Assembly (NCBI GenBank): GCA_019415335.1
Contig: DXKH01000141.1
Location: 1 to 64,000 of the forward strand
Origin: Citrobacter sp.
GTDB taxonomy: Bacteria > Pseudomonadota > Gammaproteobacteria > Enterobacterales > Enterobacteriaceae
Length of the DNA: 64,000 nucleotides
Direction: 5' to 3'
This document shows, piece by piece, positions 18,347 to 26,612 of the stretch. Under the pieces are notes generated by a model. The model was not told the DNA's origin, made no database searches, and saw only the letters and a program-made list of their open reading frames with translations. The translations under genes were made by a program, and so were the position numbers. The first letter of the stretch is position 1, and every line of letters starts with the position of its first letter.

Positions 18347-18916
18347 CTATTGTGAGGCTCTGGTTTCTTCGATTTTCCGTATTCCGGCAAGTTGATTGTT
18401 TGCCTTCTCGATGGCGGCCAGCAACGGCTTAATCCAGAGAACAGCCTGGCAATATGTCAGGGTGCTGGGGGTAGCGGTGCTAACACTGACTGCGTCAACG
18501 TCCCCGGAATCGGTGTGCATTGCCCCGGAACGTAAACGGTACGTGTATTCGAGCAGCCCACCAGCGACATCAGCAGGAACAGGCAGGTCACAAGTTTTTT
18601 CACGTCGAAGAATCTCCCGATATTCGATGACAGTCTTTTCGGTACCTGCATCGATCAACGAATTAAGGCGGCTGGCATTCTCAGCCACCTGATTGAAGCG
18701 GTTGAAGTTGAAAGCCTGTGCCGCGATGACCTGACCCTGTAGCGCGTTATCATGCTCCAGAACACGCTTATCGCTTTGCGCTGTGCTCAGGTCAGCCTGG
18801 CTGTTTGCCAGCAGCACACCGAGAATAGCGATAGCGCCAACGACAATAACCACCGCGATAATTGCCAGCCACCAGCGCCATGACGTTTTCAGTGATGCCA
18901 GTAGAGCTTCAATCAT
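18347..18916 (-). CDS. Rz: Rz-like inner-membrane spanin
   Basis: A 189-residue i-spanin. One N-terminal membrane anchor (about residues 14-36, with WLAIIAVVIVVGAIAILGVLL) is followed by a long helical periplasmic domain predicted to span to the outer membrane and bind Rz1. The gene starts 4 nt within the endolysin stop and contains the Rz1 gene in another frame. Together they fuse inner and outer membranes at the last step of lysis. Confidence 0.9.
   Translation of the reverse strand: MIEALLASLKTSWRWWLAIIAVVIVVGAIAILGVLLANSQADLSTAQSDKRVLEHDNALQGQVIAAQAFNFNRFNQVAENASRLNSLIDAGTEKTVIEYREILRREKTCDLPVPADVAGGLLEYTYRLRSGAMHTDSGDVDAVSVSTATPSTLTYCQAVLWIKPLLAAIEKANNQLAGIRKIEETRASQ
18457..18603 (-). 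CDS. Rz1: Rz1-like outer-membrane spanin lipoprotein, nested in Rz
   Basis: A 48-residue lipoprotein wholly inside Rz in a different frame. It starts at a GTG (18603) preceded by GGGAGA at a good distance. The signal peptide KKLVTCLFLLMSLVGC ends in a lipobox (LVGC), and the mature part is short and proline-rich (PGQCTPIPG, LAPLPPAP), all classic o-spanin traits. Longer versions of the frame are possible but would bury the signal peptide. Confidence 0.88.
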   Translation of the reverse strand: MKKLVTCLFLLMSLVGCSNTRTVYVPGQCTPIPGTLTQSVLAPLPPAP

Positions 18917-19395
18917 GATTCTTTCACCGAACTGGTGCCATTCATCAACGGTAGCAGGCGGCTATCCCTCGGCTCGTTAACCGGCCAACGATAACCCGTC
19001 ACTCGGGAACGCGAGAACGCACGAATATTGATAGCGTCGGACTGGTTACCACCGAGGACCATCAGGTCACCGTTCTGGTGCTGCCCGACCACAAATCCGA
19101 CATGGCCGCCGCCGTCGCGACTGAATACCACCACGCAGCCGTAAGCTGGTTCGCGAAGTTCGACGCCCCAGTTGAGGTATGATTTTGCAGACTCAAAGCG
19201 GGTTGATTTGATGCCGACACGTTCGAACATTGAACCGACGTATGCAGCGCACCAGGGTGTTTCATCATCTTTGATACCGCCTCGCTTGATATCCTTCCAG
19301 AACTGGAGGATTAACGGATTATGACGCGGACCTTTAATTTCCATCTGCCCAATGTATTTACGGCCTTCCACCAGCCAGCGCGGTTCATTTTGCAT
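18913..19395 (-). CDS. Endolysin, CHAP/TIGR02594-type amidase or peptidase
   Basis: A 160-residue cell-wall hydrolase. The catalytic Cys is in DETPWCAAYVG (Cys49) and the His in DGGGHVGFVVG (His98), in the Cys/His order of the TIGR02594 family of phage and bacteriocin lysins. There is no signal peptide, so it needs the holin. The ATG at 19395 is preferred over an upstream frame extension that overlaps the holin gene. Confidence 0.85.
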   Translation of the reverse strand: MQNEPRWLVEGRKYIGQMEIKGPRHNPLILQFWKDIKRGGIKDDETPWCAAYVGSMFERVGIKSTRFESAKSYLNWGVELREPAYGCVVVFSRDGGGHVGFVVGQHQNGDLMVLGGNQSDAINIRAFSRSRVTGYRWPVNEPRDSRLLPLMNGTSSVKES

Positions 19396-19408
19396 TGATG
19401 TCACCTGT

Positions 19409-19756
19409 TCACACTTTGTTGTTGTCGCCACCGACACGACCGCCGATAAATCTCATTGCGAAACTGCGGATTGCATCCACGCCAATAAGACCAACGCCGC
19501 CACCAATGGCTACAGACAGAGATTTGGGCCACCCAAAGAACTCAAGAGCTGACGAAATAGACAGCGTCAGGACACCGCAGAGAAGGATTTCGAGTACCTT
19601 TTTCTTTTTGCTCCCATTACCGCCGAAATACGCAATTCTCAGACCAGCAACAATAAGTGACATGAGAACCGCGCCCAGTGGCGTATCTCCGCGCCACCAG
19701 CTCTGGAACAGATCAATAAAGTCTGTCCAGGATTGGGGATCGTTGTGCATTTTCAT
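19409..19756 (-). CDS. Phage holin (lysis protein S-like)
   Basis: A 115-residue membrane protein starting MKMHNDPQSWTDFIDLFQSW at the ATG of 19756. Three hydrophobic segments can be seen (about residues 27-44, 55-72 and 78-98), with basic ends (GGNGSKKKKV). It matches the lambda-type class of holins found with this endolysin type. The MKMHNDP start gives two closely spaced methionines, reminiscent of the dual-start control of lambda S, though the effect here is not established. Confidence 0.8.
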   Translation of the reverse strand: MKMHNDPQSWTDFIDLFQSWWRGDTPLGAVLMSLIVAGLRIAYFGGNGSKKKKVLEILLCGVLTLSISSALEFFGWPKSLSVAIGGGVGLIGVDAIRSFAMRFIGGRVGGDNNKV

Positions 19757-19801
19757 AAGCCTCACCTCCGTTACTGACGGATGGCGCTGTGTGGAAAATA
19801 A

Positions 19802-19856
19802 AAAAGCCGCCGTATGGCAGCCCATAAAATAAAAAACCCCGCCAGTTGGCGAGGTT
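19802..19856 (-). terminator. Tandem terminators between Q and holin (tR'-like)
   Basis: Two hairpins with U-runs read on the minus strand. The first (about 19835-19856) has stem AACC/GGTT plus GCCA/TGGC followed by TTTTTT. The second (about 19802-19825) has a 7-bp stem with two G-U pairs followed by TTTTTTATTTT. They lie just after the Q gene, where lambdoid phages have pR' and tR', so Q antitermination would switch on the lysis and head-tail operon here. Confidence 0.75.
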
Positions 19857-19904
19857 CTGTAATATTTAAGTTCGTGTCTAAGTGACCACTCTTAACACGT
19901 TATA

Positions 19905-20324
19905 CTAAAAAATGCGGACCGCGCTAGCATTTTTTTGATTATTTTGAATGCTCACTACAGCGTCCATTTCCAGAGGAACATTCAGCATCGAAAGACATCC
20001 CTCAATAAACCCTTCAGCCAGCATCATCTCAATGCGTATTTGCTTTTCGCTTTTCTTCCTGTGTTTCGCCATCTGCCGTTTTGAATACCGGAAAATATAA
20101 TGTCCAACCAGCAGGTGATAATCGTACGGGCATTTTTTTATCAGTCGCGCCATGCAGCCTTCAATAATCAGACCATCGTCATCGGTACATGTGGCCCTCA
20201 TTTTGCTTGCTTGCGGAAGTAACCCTTTAAAACCAGCAGCAATGGAAGAATAATCAATATTACATGCATCGCTTGCCGCCCATGCCCCCCACATATCAAG
20301 AACCTTTTGCATATCACGCTGCAT
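19905..20324 (-). CDS. Antiterminator Q-family late regulator
   Basis: A 139-residue protein of the phage antitermination Q family (the phage 82/P22-like type). Family phrases are LDMWGAWAASDACNIDYSSI near residues 9-28 and a C-terminal helical part with RKKSEKQIRIEMMLAEGFIEGCL. It acts on RNA polymerase paused at the late promoter to read through tR'. The tandem terminators directly downstream support this. It overlaps the methyltransferase stop by 11 nt. Confidence 0.85.
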   Translation of the reverse strand: MQRDMQKVLDMWGAWAASDACNIDYSSIAAGFKGLLPQASKMRATCTDDDGLIIEGCMARLIKKCPYDYHLLVGHYIFRYSKRQMAKHRKKSEKQIRIEMMLAEGFIEGCLSMLNVPLEMDAVVSIQNNQKNASAVRIF

Positions 20325-20958
20325 GGTTCACCCCTTTTATCTGTCCCGTAATCATTTCAATGCTGTTGTTGCATTCGTTTCCCCATCGGTCCCATCCTTT
20401 CCACTCTTCCCGAGCGAATATTTCGATTCTTTTCACATCGCCGTATAATTGTTCCAGTCGGTTCCTGACTTCCCACGGCTTTGCGCTATGTTCGCCAAGG
20501 CAGGTATGCACAACCTGTTTTACTGCTGCGCTGGCGCGTTGTAAGCCAGTTCCCCTGGTAGCAATCAGCACATCCTCGGTATTGCTGCGGGTATGGTTGC
20601 CACCGTTCATGCGGGTTTCTCGGTCCAGCATTTCAAGCAGATCGTTAAAGTCCACCAGCTCACCTGTGCTTAACGCCTTATTGAAGCGATCAGCAGCATT
20701 CTGGTTCAGTTTTACCCACGTAAAGCCCTTCATCGTTCTGACCCGAAAGCCCCAGGATTCAGCCAACGCTACAGCCTCTCGGTTGTGCGTCCCCGTGTAC
20801 CACATCGCCAGAACAGCGTTTTCAGCCGCCAATGACCAGACCGGAAGGCGTTTAAGTTCCTCCATGCTCATTGTGCTGTAATGATTACAGGCAGCACCAT
20901 TGCTGATTCTGTTGCCGTATTCCCACGGCGGATCGCAGTAGATAAGATCGTATTTCAT
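20314..20958 (-). CDS. MT-A70-family DNA adenine methyltransferase
   Basis: A 214-residue methyltransferase with the catalytic DPPW at residues 9-12 (YDLIYCDPPWEYG) and the class I fold motifs expected of the MT-A70 family (N6-adenine methylation). The C-terminal LFGEHSAKP-like segment appears as CLGEHSAKPWEVRNRLEQL. It is in the nin-like region between NinG and Q, where phages often carry modification enzymes that may protect their DNA. Target sequence unknown. Confidence 0.88.
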   Translation of the reverse strand: MKYDLIYCDPPWEYGNRISNGAACNHYSTMSMEELKRLPVWSLAAENAVLAMWYTGTHNREAVALAESWGFRVRTMKGFTWVKLNQNAADRFNKALSTGELVDFNDLLEMLDRETRMNGGNHTRSNTEDVLIATRGTGLQRASAAVKQVVHTCLGEHSAKPWEVRNRLEQLYGDVKRIEIFAREEWKGWDRWGNECNNSIEMITGQIKGVNHAA

Positions 20959-21572
20959 GCTGCCCTCTGCTTTTTCAGTTCGCGGGTTTTACGGCGATAA
21001 GTTGCCGCAATCTCTTCAAGCTCTTCTCGTGAGTAGTGCTTCGCCTCGTGTGGGCCTTCCAGCCATTCCACCAGCCCCGGACCAAACCACTCGATGAGCG
21101 TCGCTCTGTAGCGCTCATGCACCGTTTTGTTCTTAGCGGTAAATCGACCAGCACCACCGTTACAGGCCTTGCACTGGCGGTAAGCGTTCTTTTCTTCAAA
21201 TCTCAGCTCCGGCCGTGCTCCAACACTCAGGAAATGCCCACAATCCCACTGACCGCCGAAAATCATCGGGGGATGGTATGTGCCGCAGGATGGGCAGGGC
21301 TTCCCCTCGTCGCGTTCACGGATGAAAGCGTTAAAAGCCGTCTGGGCTTTACTGAGAAAGTAACCGCGTGGCTGGAGCGCCTTCTTGCGAATCTTAAGGC
21401 TGACTTTTCTCTCTGTTTCAGCCTTTTTAGCCTTCAGTGCACGGTTATAGTCAATTGCACAGCGCGGACCACATACCTTCTGAAGGTTACGATCCGGTGT
21501 GAAGGCCTCACCGCACTGGGCGCACTTCTTCGGCTTGTATTCTTTAACTTTTGGCCTAGACGGTTTCTTCAC
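20955..21572 (-). CDS. ninG: NinG/Rap recombination protein
   Basis: A 205-residue NinG (Rap) Holliday-junction nuclease-like protein. It has an N-terminal zinc pattern KKCAQCGEAFTP with a later CGPRC, then LKIRKKALQPRGYFLSKAQ, FIRERDEGKPCPSCGTY and QWDCGHFLSVGARPELRF, followed by QCKACN. The GTG at 21572 overlaps the primase stop (GTGA) and is preferred over an ATG 27 nt upstream. Gene order primase, NinG, methylase, Q is lambdoid nin-region order. Confidence 0.88.
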   Translation of the reverse strand: MKKPSRPKVKEYKPKKCAQCGEAFTPDRNLQKVCGPRCAIDYNRALKAKKAETERKVSLKIRKKALQPRGYFLSKAQTAFNAFIRERDEGKPCPSCGTYHPPMIFGGQWDCGHFLSVGARPELRFEEKNAYRQCKACNGGAGRFTAKNKTVHERYRATLIEWFGPGLVEWLEGPHEAKHYSREELEEIAATYRRKTRELKKQRAA

Positions 21573-22540
21573 TGTTTCATCCCCTTGTGGAATACCCATT
21601 CGAATACTTCAGAGCCATTGAGAAGCAGATCATTGAAGTCGCCTTGTGCAGGCCAGCGGACCGATACCGTCTCCAGATCGTTCTTCGCATGCAGGTTTGC
21701 AGCAGCACATTCAAATGCGGCGGCATGTCCGGCAGCATTTGAATCAGCATCAGCGAAAATAATGAGGTTCTTTACCCCGGCAGGAACACGGAATTTCTTC
21801 ATGAACGCGGTGTTCATCGTTGCCCAGGTATGACATTTGGTGATCTGATGGCAGGCCAGCGCGGTTTCGATACCTTCAGCAATGCCCAGCGTCGAAGACG
21901 TTGGAAACATCCTGATCGCTACTGATTTCGCGAATTCTAAATAGCTGTCCTCCTGCAATTTCATCATCTTCTTGGATGCGCCACCTGTATGGGCCTTCTT
22001 ATCCCCGTCAAGTAAGGTGCGATGCAGGTAACACAGCTCTCCACGGTCATCTGTTGCCAGCGCATAAATAGCCTGGAGGTTTTTACCGTCTGCTGGCTGT
22101 TTGTCGCAGTATCTGACGCTGTCTGCGGGTAAGGAGTTGATCCCTCTCCCCTTCAGATAATTGTCTGCACTGGTGCCGCGAAGCGGTGTGAGTTTTGCAA
22201 ACTTACGGCTGACGCGTTCACGCTGTTGTGCCAGCGATGTGCGAACCGGGTTTACTCTGGTTCTGTCCTGGGTATATTCGTTACCAATGATCTGGTCTAC
22301 TTCCGAGGCAAGTACCTTAAACGCCTTACCCGTACTGGCTGTCAATAACGCCCAGCCATCACCTGAACCACACACACAGATGTATGATCCGCTTCCGTCC
22401 TTGTTGTCACAGCGAAACTTCCCTTTACGACCGCACAAAGGACACTCACCTTTAAAATGGTTTTTCCCCGTAATACCTGGCAGGCCGTAATGCTCGAAAA
22501 TTTCAGACCAGCGGCCAATGGCGGCTTGTTTGGTATTCAT
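21569..22540 (-). CDS. Primase with zinc finger and Toprim domain
   Basis: A 323-residue phage primase. The N-terminal zinc-binding part has GECPLCGRKGKFRCDNKDG and YICVCGSGDG (about residues 30-62), like the P4 alpha/T7 primase zinc domain. A Toprim core follows, with GIAEGIETALACH and NLIIFADADSNAAGH (about residues 216-270) carrying the acidic metal ligands. It overlaps the helicase stop by 4 nt, and the pair would act at the replication fork. Confidence 0.9.
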   Translation of the reverse strand: MNTKQAAIGRWSEIFEHYGLPGITGKNHFKGECPLCGRKGKFRCDNKDGSGSYICVCGSGDGWALLTASTGKAFKVLASEVDQIIGNEYTQDRTRVNPVRTSLAQQRERVSRKFAKLTPLRGTSADNYLKGRGINSLPADSVRYCDKQPADGKNLQAIYALATDDRGELCYLHRTLLDGDKKAHTGGASKKMMKLQEDSYLEFAKSVAIRMFPTSSTLGIAEGIETALACHQITKCHTWATMNTAFMKKFRVPAGVKNLIIFADADSNAAGHAAAFECAAANLHAKNDLETVSVRWPAQGDFNDLLLNGSEVFEWVFHKGMKQ

Positions 22541-24066
22541 GCGGCTTCCCCTTGCTTCTCTTTGCTTTTCGCAAATGCGATCTGTTTGGATTTGATGTAA
22601 TTACTGACTTCCGGTGTGATTTCTTTTGGCGTGTGATGAAGTCCACGCGGCCAGACACCGAATTTTTGTCGATAGGTATGCGCACACCAGCCGTCGCTGA
22701 CAGGTCGCCCCTGCGCGGCACGAGTGCGTTGATAGAAAAGAATCTGGGACCACCAGGATTGTTTCTGCTCCTGGGTGTATTTGACTTCAGCTTTGCTGAC
22801 CTTTGTCAGTCCGCGTGATTTGTCTGTTTCAACGTCTTCGCCAGCCAGTGGTTTAAATCCGCATTTCGGACAGATATAAATTCCGGCTGGTTTTACGTAG
22901 TGACACTGGCTGCATTCTTTCGGCAGTTTCTCAGGTTCGTCTGTTTTAACTACGCGCTGAGGGGCATCTTCCATGCCGTCAGACGATGAGGGGAGATAGT
23001 CGTATTCAATATCATCTGGATAGCCCAGCTTGTTCACTGTGCCGCTGTGATCGAAGATAAGGCAGTGATCTTTGCCAGGGGCGGCGCGCAACCCGCGCCC
23101 CAGCGTCTGAATCCATCTGATTTCGCTTTTAGTCGGGCGGGCAAAGATGATGCAGCGAACATCACTATCGAACCCGGCAACTAATACGCCGACGTTGATG
23201 ATGATTTTGGTAATGCCCTGCTCAAAGCGGCGGATCGCTAACTGCCGCTCGTCATGCGGTGTGCTGGCCGTCATGACCTCAACGGTCACCCCGGCGCTGG
23301 CAAACTCCACCGTGACATAGTTTGCGTGGGCTACATCGACGCAGAAACAGATCGTGGGGCGGTCCTCCCCATTCTCAAGCCAGTTTTTAACGATATCTCC
23401 AACAAGCTTGGCTTCACTCATTACCTTACTGAGTTGGCCTTCTTTGTAGTCGCTGCCGTAGCCTGCAACATATGACGTTTCCACGCCTGATAGATCGGGA
23501 TGCGAAGGCGCGTAAAACTCATATTTGCTCAATGCTCCAATGGCAATCAGTTCCTTCATCGTCGTTGGTTTAATCAGACGCTGATAGTAATTACCCAGGA
23601 ACTTCGCGAACGGTGTGCCGGAAAGACCGATCACCTTCGTTGAAGTGTTGCGTGTGAGATTGTCGATAACTTCCAGAAGTTTTTTGCGCTTCAGGTGCGC
23701 TTCATCAATGATCAGCAGATCGATATTGCCTGGAAATTCACGACGAATGAGAGTATCAGCGCTGGCTATCTGAATGAGTGCGTTCGGGTTGTATGAGGGG
23801 TGATCACGCCAGACGTAACTGATCTCTTCGCCAGGAAGACCGTACTCAATGAAACGGGATGCTGTCTGGTCCAACAGTACGGTGTAAGGAGCCACAAACA
23901 TTACGCGCATTTCACGACTGACGAAACCATCAGTGATCAGCGCGGCAATAGCCGTCTTACCAAAACCAACCGGGGCATAGAGCATGAACGAATTATTCTT
24001 TTTCCAGGCACTACGCAACATGTTGAGTGCGACGATCTGTTTCTCACGCGGCTGGATGTTAAGCAT
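22537..24066 (-). CDS. DEAD/DEAH-box (SF2) replication helicase
   Basis: A 509-residue superfamily 2 helicase starting MLNIQPREKQ. Walker A is APVGFGKT (residues 31-38), the DEAH box is in LLIIDEAHLKRKK, the SAT-like motif is IGLSGTPFAKFLG and motif VI is IQTLGRGLRAAPGKDH. A four-cysteine zinc ribbon (CSQCHYVK and CPKCGFKP) lies near residues 380-405. The ATG at 24066 overlaps the upstream gene and gives the usual N-terminus. With the primase it forms the phage replication module. Confidence 0.9.
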   Translation of the reverse strand: MLNIQPREKQIVALNMLRSAWKKNNSFMLYAPVGFGKTAIAALITDGFVSREMRVMFVAPYTVLLDQTASRFIEYGLPGEEISYVWRDHPSYNPNALIQIASADTLIRREFPGNIDLLIIDEAHLKRKKLLEVIDNLTRNTSTKVIGLSGTPFAKFLGNYYQRLIKPTTMKELIAIGALSKYEFYAPSHPDLSGVETSYVAGYGSDYKEGQLSKVMSEAKLVGDIVKNWLENGEDRPTICFCVDVAHANYVTVEFASAGVTVEVMTASTPHDERQLAIRRFEQGITKIIINVGVLVAGFDSDVRCIIFARPTKSEIRWIQTLGRGLRAAPGKDHCLIFDHSGTVNKLGYPDDIEYDYLPSSSDGMEDAPQRVVKTDEPEKLPKECSQCHYVKPAGIYICPKCGFKPLAGEDVETDKSRGLTKVSKAEVKYTQEQKQSWWSQILFYQRTRAAQGRPVSDGWCAHTYRQKFGVWPRGLHHTPKEITPEVSNYIKSKQIAFAKSKEKQGEAA

Positions 24067-24334
24067 TGGCAGACACCTCCCCAAAAGCCATAGCAACCAG
24101 GTCATCGATCACAAACTTCGTGCGCTGACGCTGAACAGACAACACAACGGTTTTGGTTCCGTCTTTGCGCGCCCGACCTTTCAGAAAACCGCCGTGGATA
24201 TGGCGAATAAAGTATTCAGAGTTAGCAAGGCGTGGGATGCTGCGAACCCGTCCCAGATTACTGACTTCATAAGCGCTGGAATAAGGCTCAACTGGCACCG
24301 GGGCCCATTTTTCGTTTGCGTCTGAATAAATCAT
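24059..24334 (-). CDS. NUMOD4-like DNA-binding protein
   Basis: A 91-residue protein. The phrase YEVSNLGRVRSIPR near residues 22-35 is the core of the NUMOD4 motif found in HNH homing endonucleases, but no nuclease domain follows. It may therefore be a stand-alone binding module or a shortened homing-type gene. The ATG at 24334 is chosen for its place after an AAGG-containing leader. It overlaps the helicase start by 8 nt in the early replication operon. Confidence 0.7.
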   Translation of the reverse strand: MIYSDANEKWAPVPVEPYSSAYEVSNLGRVRSIPRLANSEYFIRHIHGGFLKGRARKDGTKTVVLSVQRQRTKFVIDDLVAMAFGEVSANA

Positions 24335-24494
24335 CTTGGTTCCTTTTGGATGGCTAAACGTCCAGATTTCCAAGCGGCGTTTTAAGCACATACAGTGATC
24401 TGTCTGTTAGATCGATCTCTTCTGGTAAAGCTGTTCCAGCCCTTCGGGCTAAAACCCAACACCGCCCCCTTTCCCCCAACCCGATTTCAAAAAT

Positions 24495-24773
24495 TCATAC
24501 CCTGGGTGGGAGCGACGTATAGCCCCTGACTGCCGGGGTATACCTCGAACAAAACTCACGTAATCGGCGGTTTGCATTCCGTCGTGCTGCGTTCTGCTGC
24601 CGGAAAGAAACCGGTTCAGCGTCGAACGCTTCCTGGTATGCCTGCGCGTACGCCATCGCGATTTTTTCCCGCATGCCTGCCGGGAGTGTTGATAACTGCT
24701 CTTTAATCCACGGGGCGTCCTCACGAGAAAAAACCGTGGGCATCGTCACGTAGGTATATTCGTCCTGATACAT
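24495..24773 (-). CDS. Hypothetical phage protein
   Basis: A 92-residue protein starting MYQDEYTYVTMPTVF, with a helical middle (WIKEQLSTLPAGMREKIAMA) and an Arg/Asn-rich segment (RRNANRRLREFCSRY) that looks nucleic-acid binding. It is encoded between the YmfL-like regulator and the NUMOD4-like gene, in the place where lambdoid phages encode small replication accessory proteins. I recognise similar genes in enterobacterial prophages but no function. Confidence 0.6.
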   Translation of the reverse strand: MYQDEYTYVTMPTVFSREDAPWIKEQLSTLPAGMREKIAMAYAQAYQEAFDAEPVSFRQQNAARRNANRRLREFCSRYTPAVRGYTSLPPRV

Positions 24774-24814
24774 AAGCCCTCCTGCGTCACGCCTGTGCGC
24801 CGGGCATAGACTGA

Positions 24815-25345
24815 TTAGTCTGGCGGTCTGGAAACCTCATTTGGGCCGCAAAAGACCCTGAATAGCAGTGTCAGGTGCTCCTGCCATTTGCTCATGACCT
24901 GATAGCTGTTCTCTTCAATTTGTGCGCGTTCAACTGCGTCGATGACTCCGTCAGCCGTGGCTTTGCGGATGTATTGAGAATGCCTGCCAATCCACTCGAT
25001 GGATTCCATAAGCCGCTGATTGATGTCAGCGTTATCAACATCATCAACATCAGCTAGCGGAACAAAGAGACCGTTTGAGTTCCGGGCAACGGCATTTGCG
25101 ATATGGTTTGAGCCACCAGCAGCCTGTAAGACCATCGCCCATCCCAATGGGAAGATTTGATCTCCGGTTGTGCGGAGTCGGTTATGTAGAGGATCGGTTG
25201 CTGGGGTTATATCATCAGACTTGTATACACCCAGGATTTCAGCAGCTTCTTCATAGCCACCGGGTAAATCAGCGATAGTTCTTCTAATCGCGGCCACCAG
25301 CCACGCTGGCTGTTTTTCAACTTTCCACTCTGGTTGATTACCCAC
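24815..25345 (-). CDS. YmfL-like phage regulator (CII position)
   Basis: A 176-residue protein like YmfL of the e14 prophage. It has PAWLVAAIRRTIADLPGGYEEAAEIL near residues 13-38, the LHNRLRTTGDQIFPLGWAM segment and a helical C-terminus. It occupies the CII place after Cro in the right operon. The start is a GTG with a GAGGTG ribosome site. By analogy it is a DNA-binding establishment or replication regulator; direct evidence is lacking. Confidence 0.7.
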   Translation of the reverse strand: MGNQPEWKVEKQPAWLVAAIRRTIADLPGGYEEAAEILGVYKSDDITPATDPLHNRLRTTGDQIFPLGWAMVLQAAGGSNHIANAVARNSNGLFVPLADVDDVDNADINQRLMESIEWIGRHSQYIRKATADGVIDAVERAQIEENSYQVMSKWQEHLTLLFRVFCGPNEVSRPPD

Positions 25346-25373
25346 GATTCACCTCTTTATGCTGTGGTTACTT

Positions 25374-25616
25374 TCATGCTGCTGATTTTTTATGATCAAG
25401 TTCAGGCCAAATCTTTCCCCAATCATCAGGGTGAAGATTTTTCCTGCTAACTGAACCGCCAGAATGCGTTTCGATAGAAACGGACAGAGCGGCTCCCAAC
25501 TTTTGTTTTTTGCTAATGGCTTTACGCAGGTACTCAAGTGAGGTTTCACATCGTGATGCAAACTCTCTCTGTTTTTCGAGCGACAAAGCGTTTAGGTAAT
25601 TTCTTAACGTTTCCAT
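25374..25616 (-). CDS. Cro-like / YdaS-family transcription regulator
   Basis: An 80-residue helix-turn-helix protein starting METLRNYLNALSLEKQREFA, with the recognition segment TSLEYLRKAISKKQKL (about residues 26-41). It diverges from the cI gene across a control region holding three operator copies, the position of cro. A good GGAGG precedes the ATG at 25616. It would repress the repressor promoter and permit lytic growth. Confidence 0.8.
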   Translation of the reverse strand: METLRNYLNALSLEKQREFASRCETSLEYLRKAISKKQKLGAALSVSIETHSGGSVSRKNLHPDDWGKIWPELDHKKSAA

Positions 25617-25640
25617 CACGCCTCCTATGCTTGGGAAGAA

Positions 25641-25668
25641 AATATACCTTTAAGTAAACACATGTCAA
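25641..25668 (-). promoter_or_regulatory. Early right promoter pR
   Basis: On the minus strand a perfect -35 box TTGACA (25668-25663) and a -10 box TATATT (25646-25641) are separated by 16 bp, pointing to the Cro-like gene. One operator copy lies between the two boxes and another touches the -35 box, so bound CI would block RNA polymerase. Confidence 0.8.
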
Positions 25669-25695
25669 TACCTGTGAGTCATTTACCCTGGGGTA
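25645..25695. promoter_or_regulatory. CI/Cro operators, right control region (three 12-bp sites)
   Basis: Three copies of an inverted 12-mer occur: TACCTTTAAGTA (25645-25656), TACCTGTGAGTC (25669-25680) and TACCCTGGGGTA (25684-25695). Their centres are 24 and 15 bp apart. The same pattern TACY-N4-RGTA recurs in the left control region near 27.8 kb. They overlap pR and the cI promoter region. Confidence 0.75.
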
Positions 25696-25715
25696 AATTT
25701 AAGTAAGATGGGATC

Positions 25716-26426
25716 ATGAAAACTGAAACGCCTGACATCTTCGAGTTACGCCGCCTCAAACTTCAGGAGTTGGTAACTCGTTTTAAAACCCAGAGAGAGT
25801 TTGCTGAAAATGCAGGGCTTGATCCGACTGTTGTTTCTCGGATGCTGTACCCTGTTGGTAAACCTAATAAGCGGAATATTGGGGAGCAGGCTGCCCGGCA
25901 GATCGAAGACGCTTTGAAAATCAGCAGAGGATGGATGGATGGCCTTTGCCCAGCCTCAAATATGAATGTTGATATCCCCCCTCAAAATGTCGACGCGTAT
26001 CGTGTTGAAGTTCTCGACCTTACGGTAAGTGCTGGTCCTGGTTCTTTCATGATTTCTGAGTATGTTGAGGTTCTACACGCCATTGAATTCACCTCAGAGC
26101 ACGCTCGATCACTATTCGGTAATCGTTCTCAAGATGATGTGAAGGTGATGACGGTAGATGGCGATAGCATGTCCCCAACCATTAAGTCAGGTGACAGATT
26201 GTTTTTCGATGTTTCAGTGAGAAACTTTAAAGTGGACGGGGTCTATGCCTTCGTGTTCGGTCAACACTTCCACGTCAAGAGACTACAAATGCAGGGTTTA
26301 CAGTTGGCTGTTCTATCAGATAACCCGGCTTACAAAGAATGGTATGTGACTGAAGACAATCAGGACCAACTGTACATCATGGGTAAGGCACTGATTCATG
26401 AATCTATAAAGTACAATAAGTTATAG
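25716..26426 (+). CDS. cI: CI-like prophage repressor with S24 self-cleavage domain
   Basis: A 236-residue LexA-type repressor. The N-terminal helix-turn-helix (about residues 22-45, TQREFAENAGLDPTVVSRML) binds the operators. The C-terminal S24 domain has the likely cleavage site Ala106-Gly107 (SAGPG), the nucleophile in DGDSMSP (Ser151) and the general base Lys188 (HFHVKRL). This means RecA-stimulated induction is expected. The ribosome site is weak, typical of maintenance translation. Confidence 0.92.
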   Translation: MKTETPDIFELRRLKLQELVTRFKTQREFAENAGLDPTVVSRMLYPVGKPNKRNIGEQAARQIEDALKISRGWMDGLCPASNMNVDIPPQNVDAYRVEVLDLTVSAGPGSFMISEYVEVLHAIEFTSEHARSLFGNRSQDDVKVMTVDGDSMSPTIKSGDRLFFDVSVRNFKVDGVYAFVFGQHFHVKRLQMQGLQLAVLSDNPAYKEWYVTEDNQDQLYIMGKALIHESIKYNKL

Positions 26427-26432
26427 AAGCGT

Positions 26433-26461
26433 TTGGAATGTAATTTATCCATGTATATAAA
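26433..26461 (+). promoter_or_regulatory. Candidate promoter between cI and the NYN gene
   Basis: TTGGAA (26433-26438) and TATAAA (26456-26461), 17 bp apart, point towards the NYN gene. A transcript from here would pass the structured terminator-like hairpin at 26542-26601 before reaching the start codon, so expression may be attenuated. Read by eye only. Confidence 0.4.
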
Positions 26462-26541
26462 TCCAGTAACGCTTGACTTTTGTAAAATTTATCATTTTTT
26501 AGTTGACGGGATCCGCATCTTGGCTTAAGTTTATCACACCA

Positions 26542-26601
26542 AGCCCAGCCCCGTTCGCAGACAATCGTTAATATCTGCATAACGGCTCTGGGCTATTTTT
26601 T
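26542..26601 (+). terminator. Structured terminator/attenuator directly before the NYN gene
   Basis: Nested stems AGCCCAG/CTGGGCT (26542-26548 with 26588-26594), CCGTT/AACGG (26551-26555 with 26581-26585) and GCAGA/TCTGC (26557-26561 with 26574-26578) are followed by ATTTTTTA. It ends 11 nt before the NYN start codon, so it can serve as the cI terminator and as an attenuator of the next gene. Confidence 0.7.
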
Positions 26602-26612
26602 ATGGATTTTTT

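Noticed and set aside
20314..20958. MT-A70 methylase as part of a restriction-modification or BREX-like defence system
   Set aside because: No restriction gene or other defence component is nearby; its place in the nin-like region fits an ordinary phage modification enzyme.
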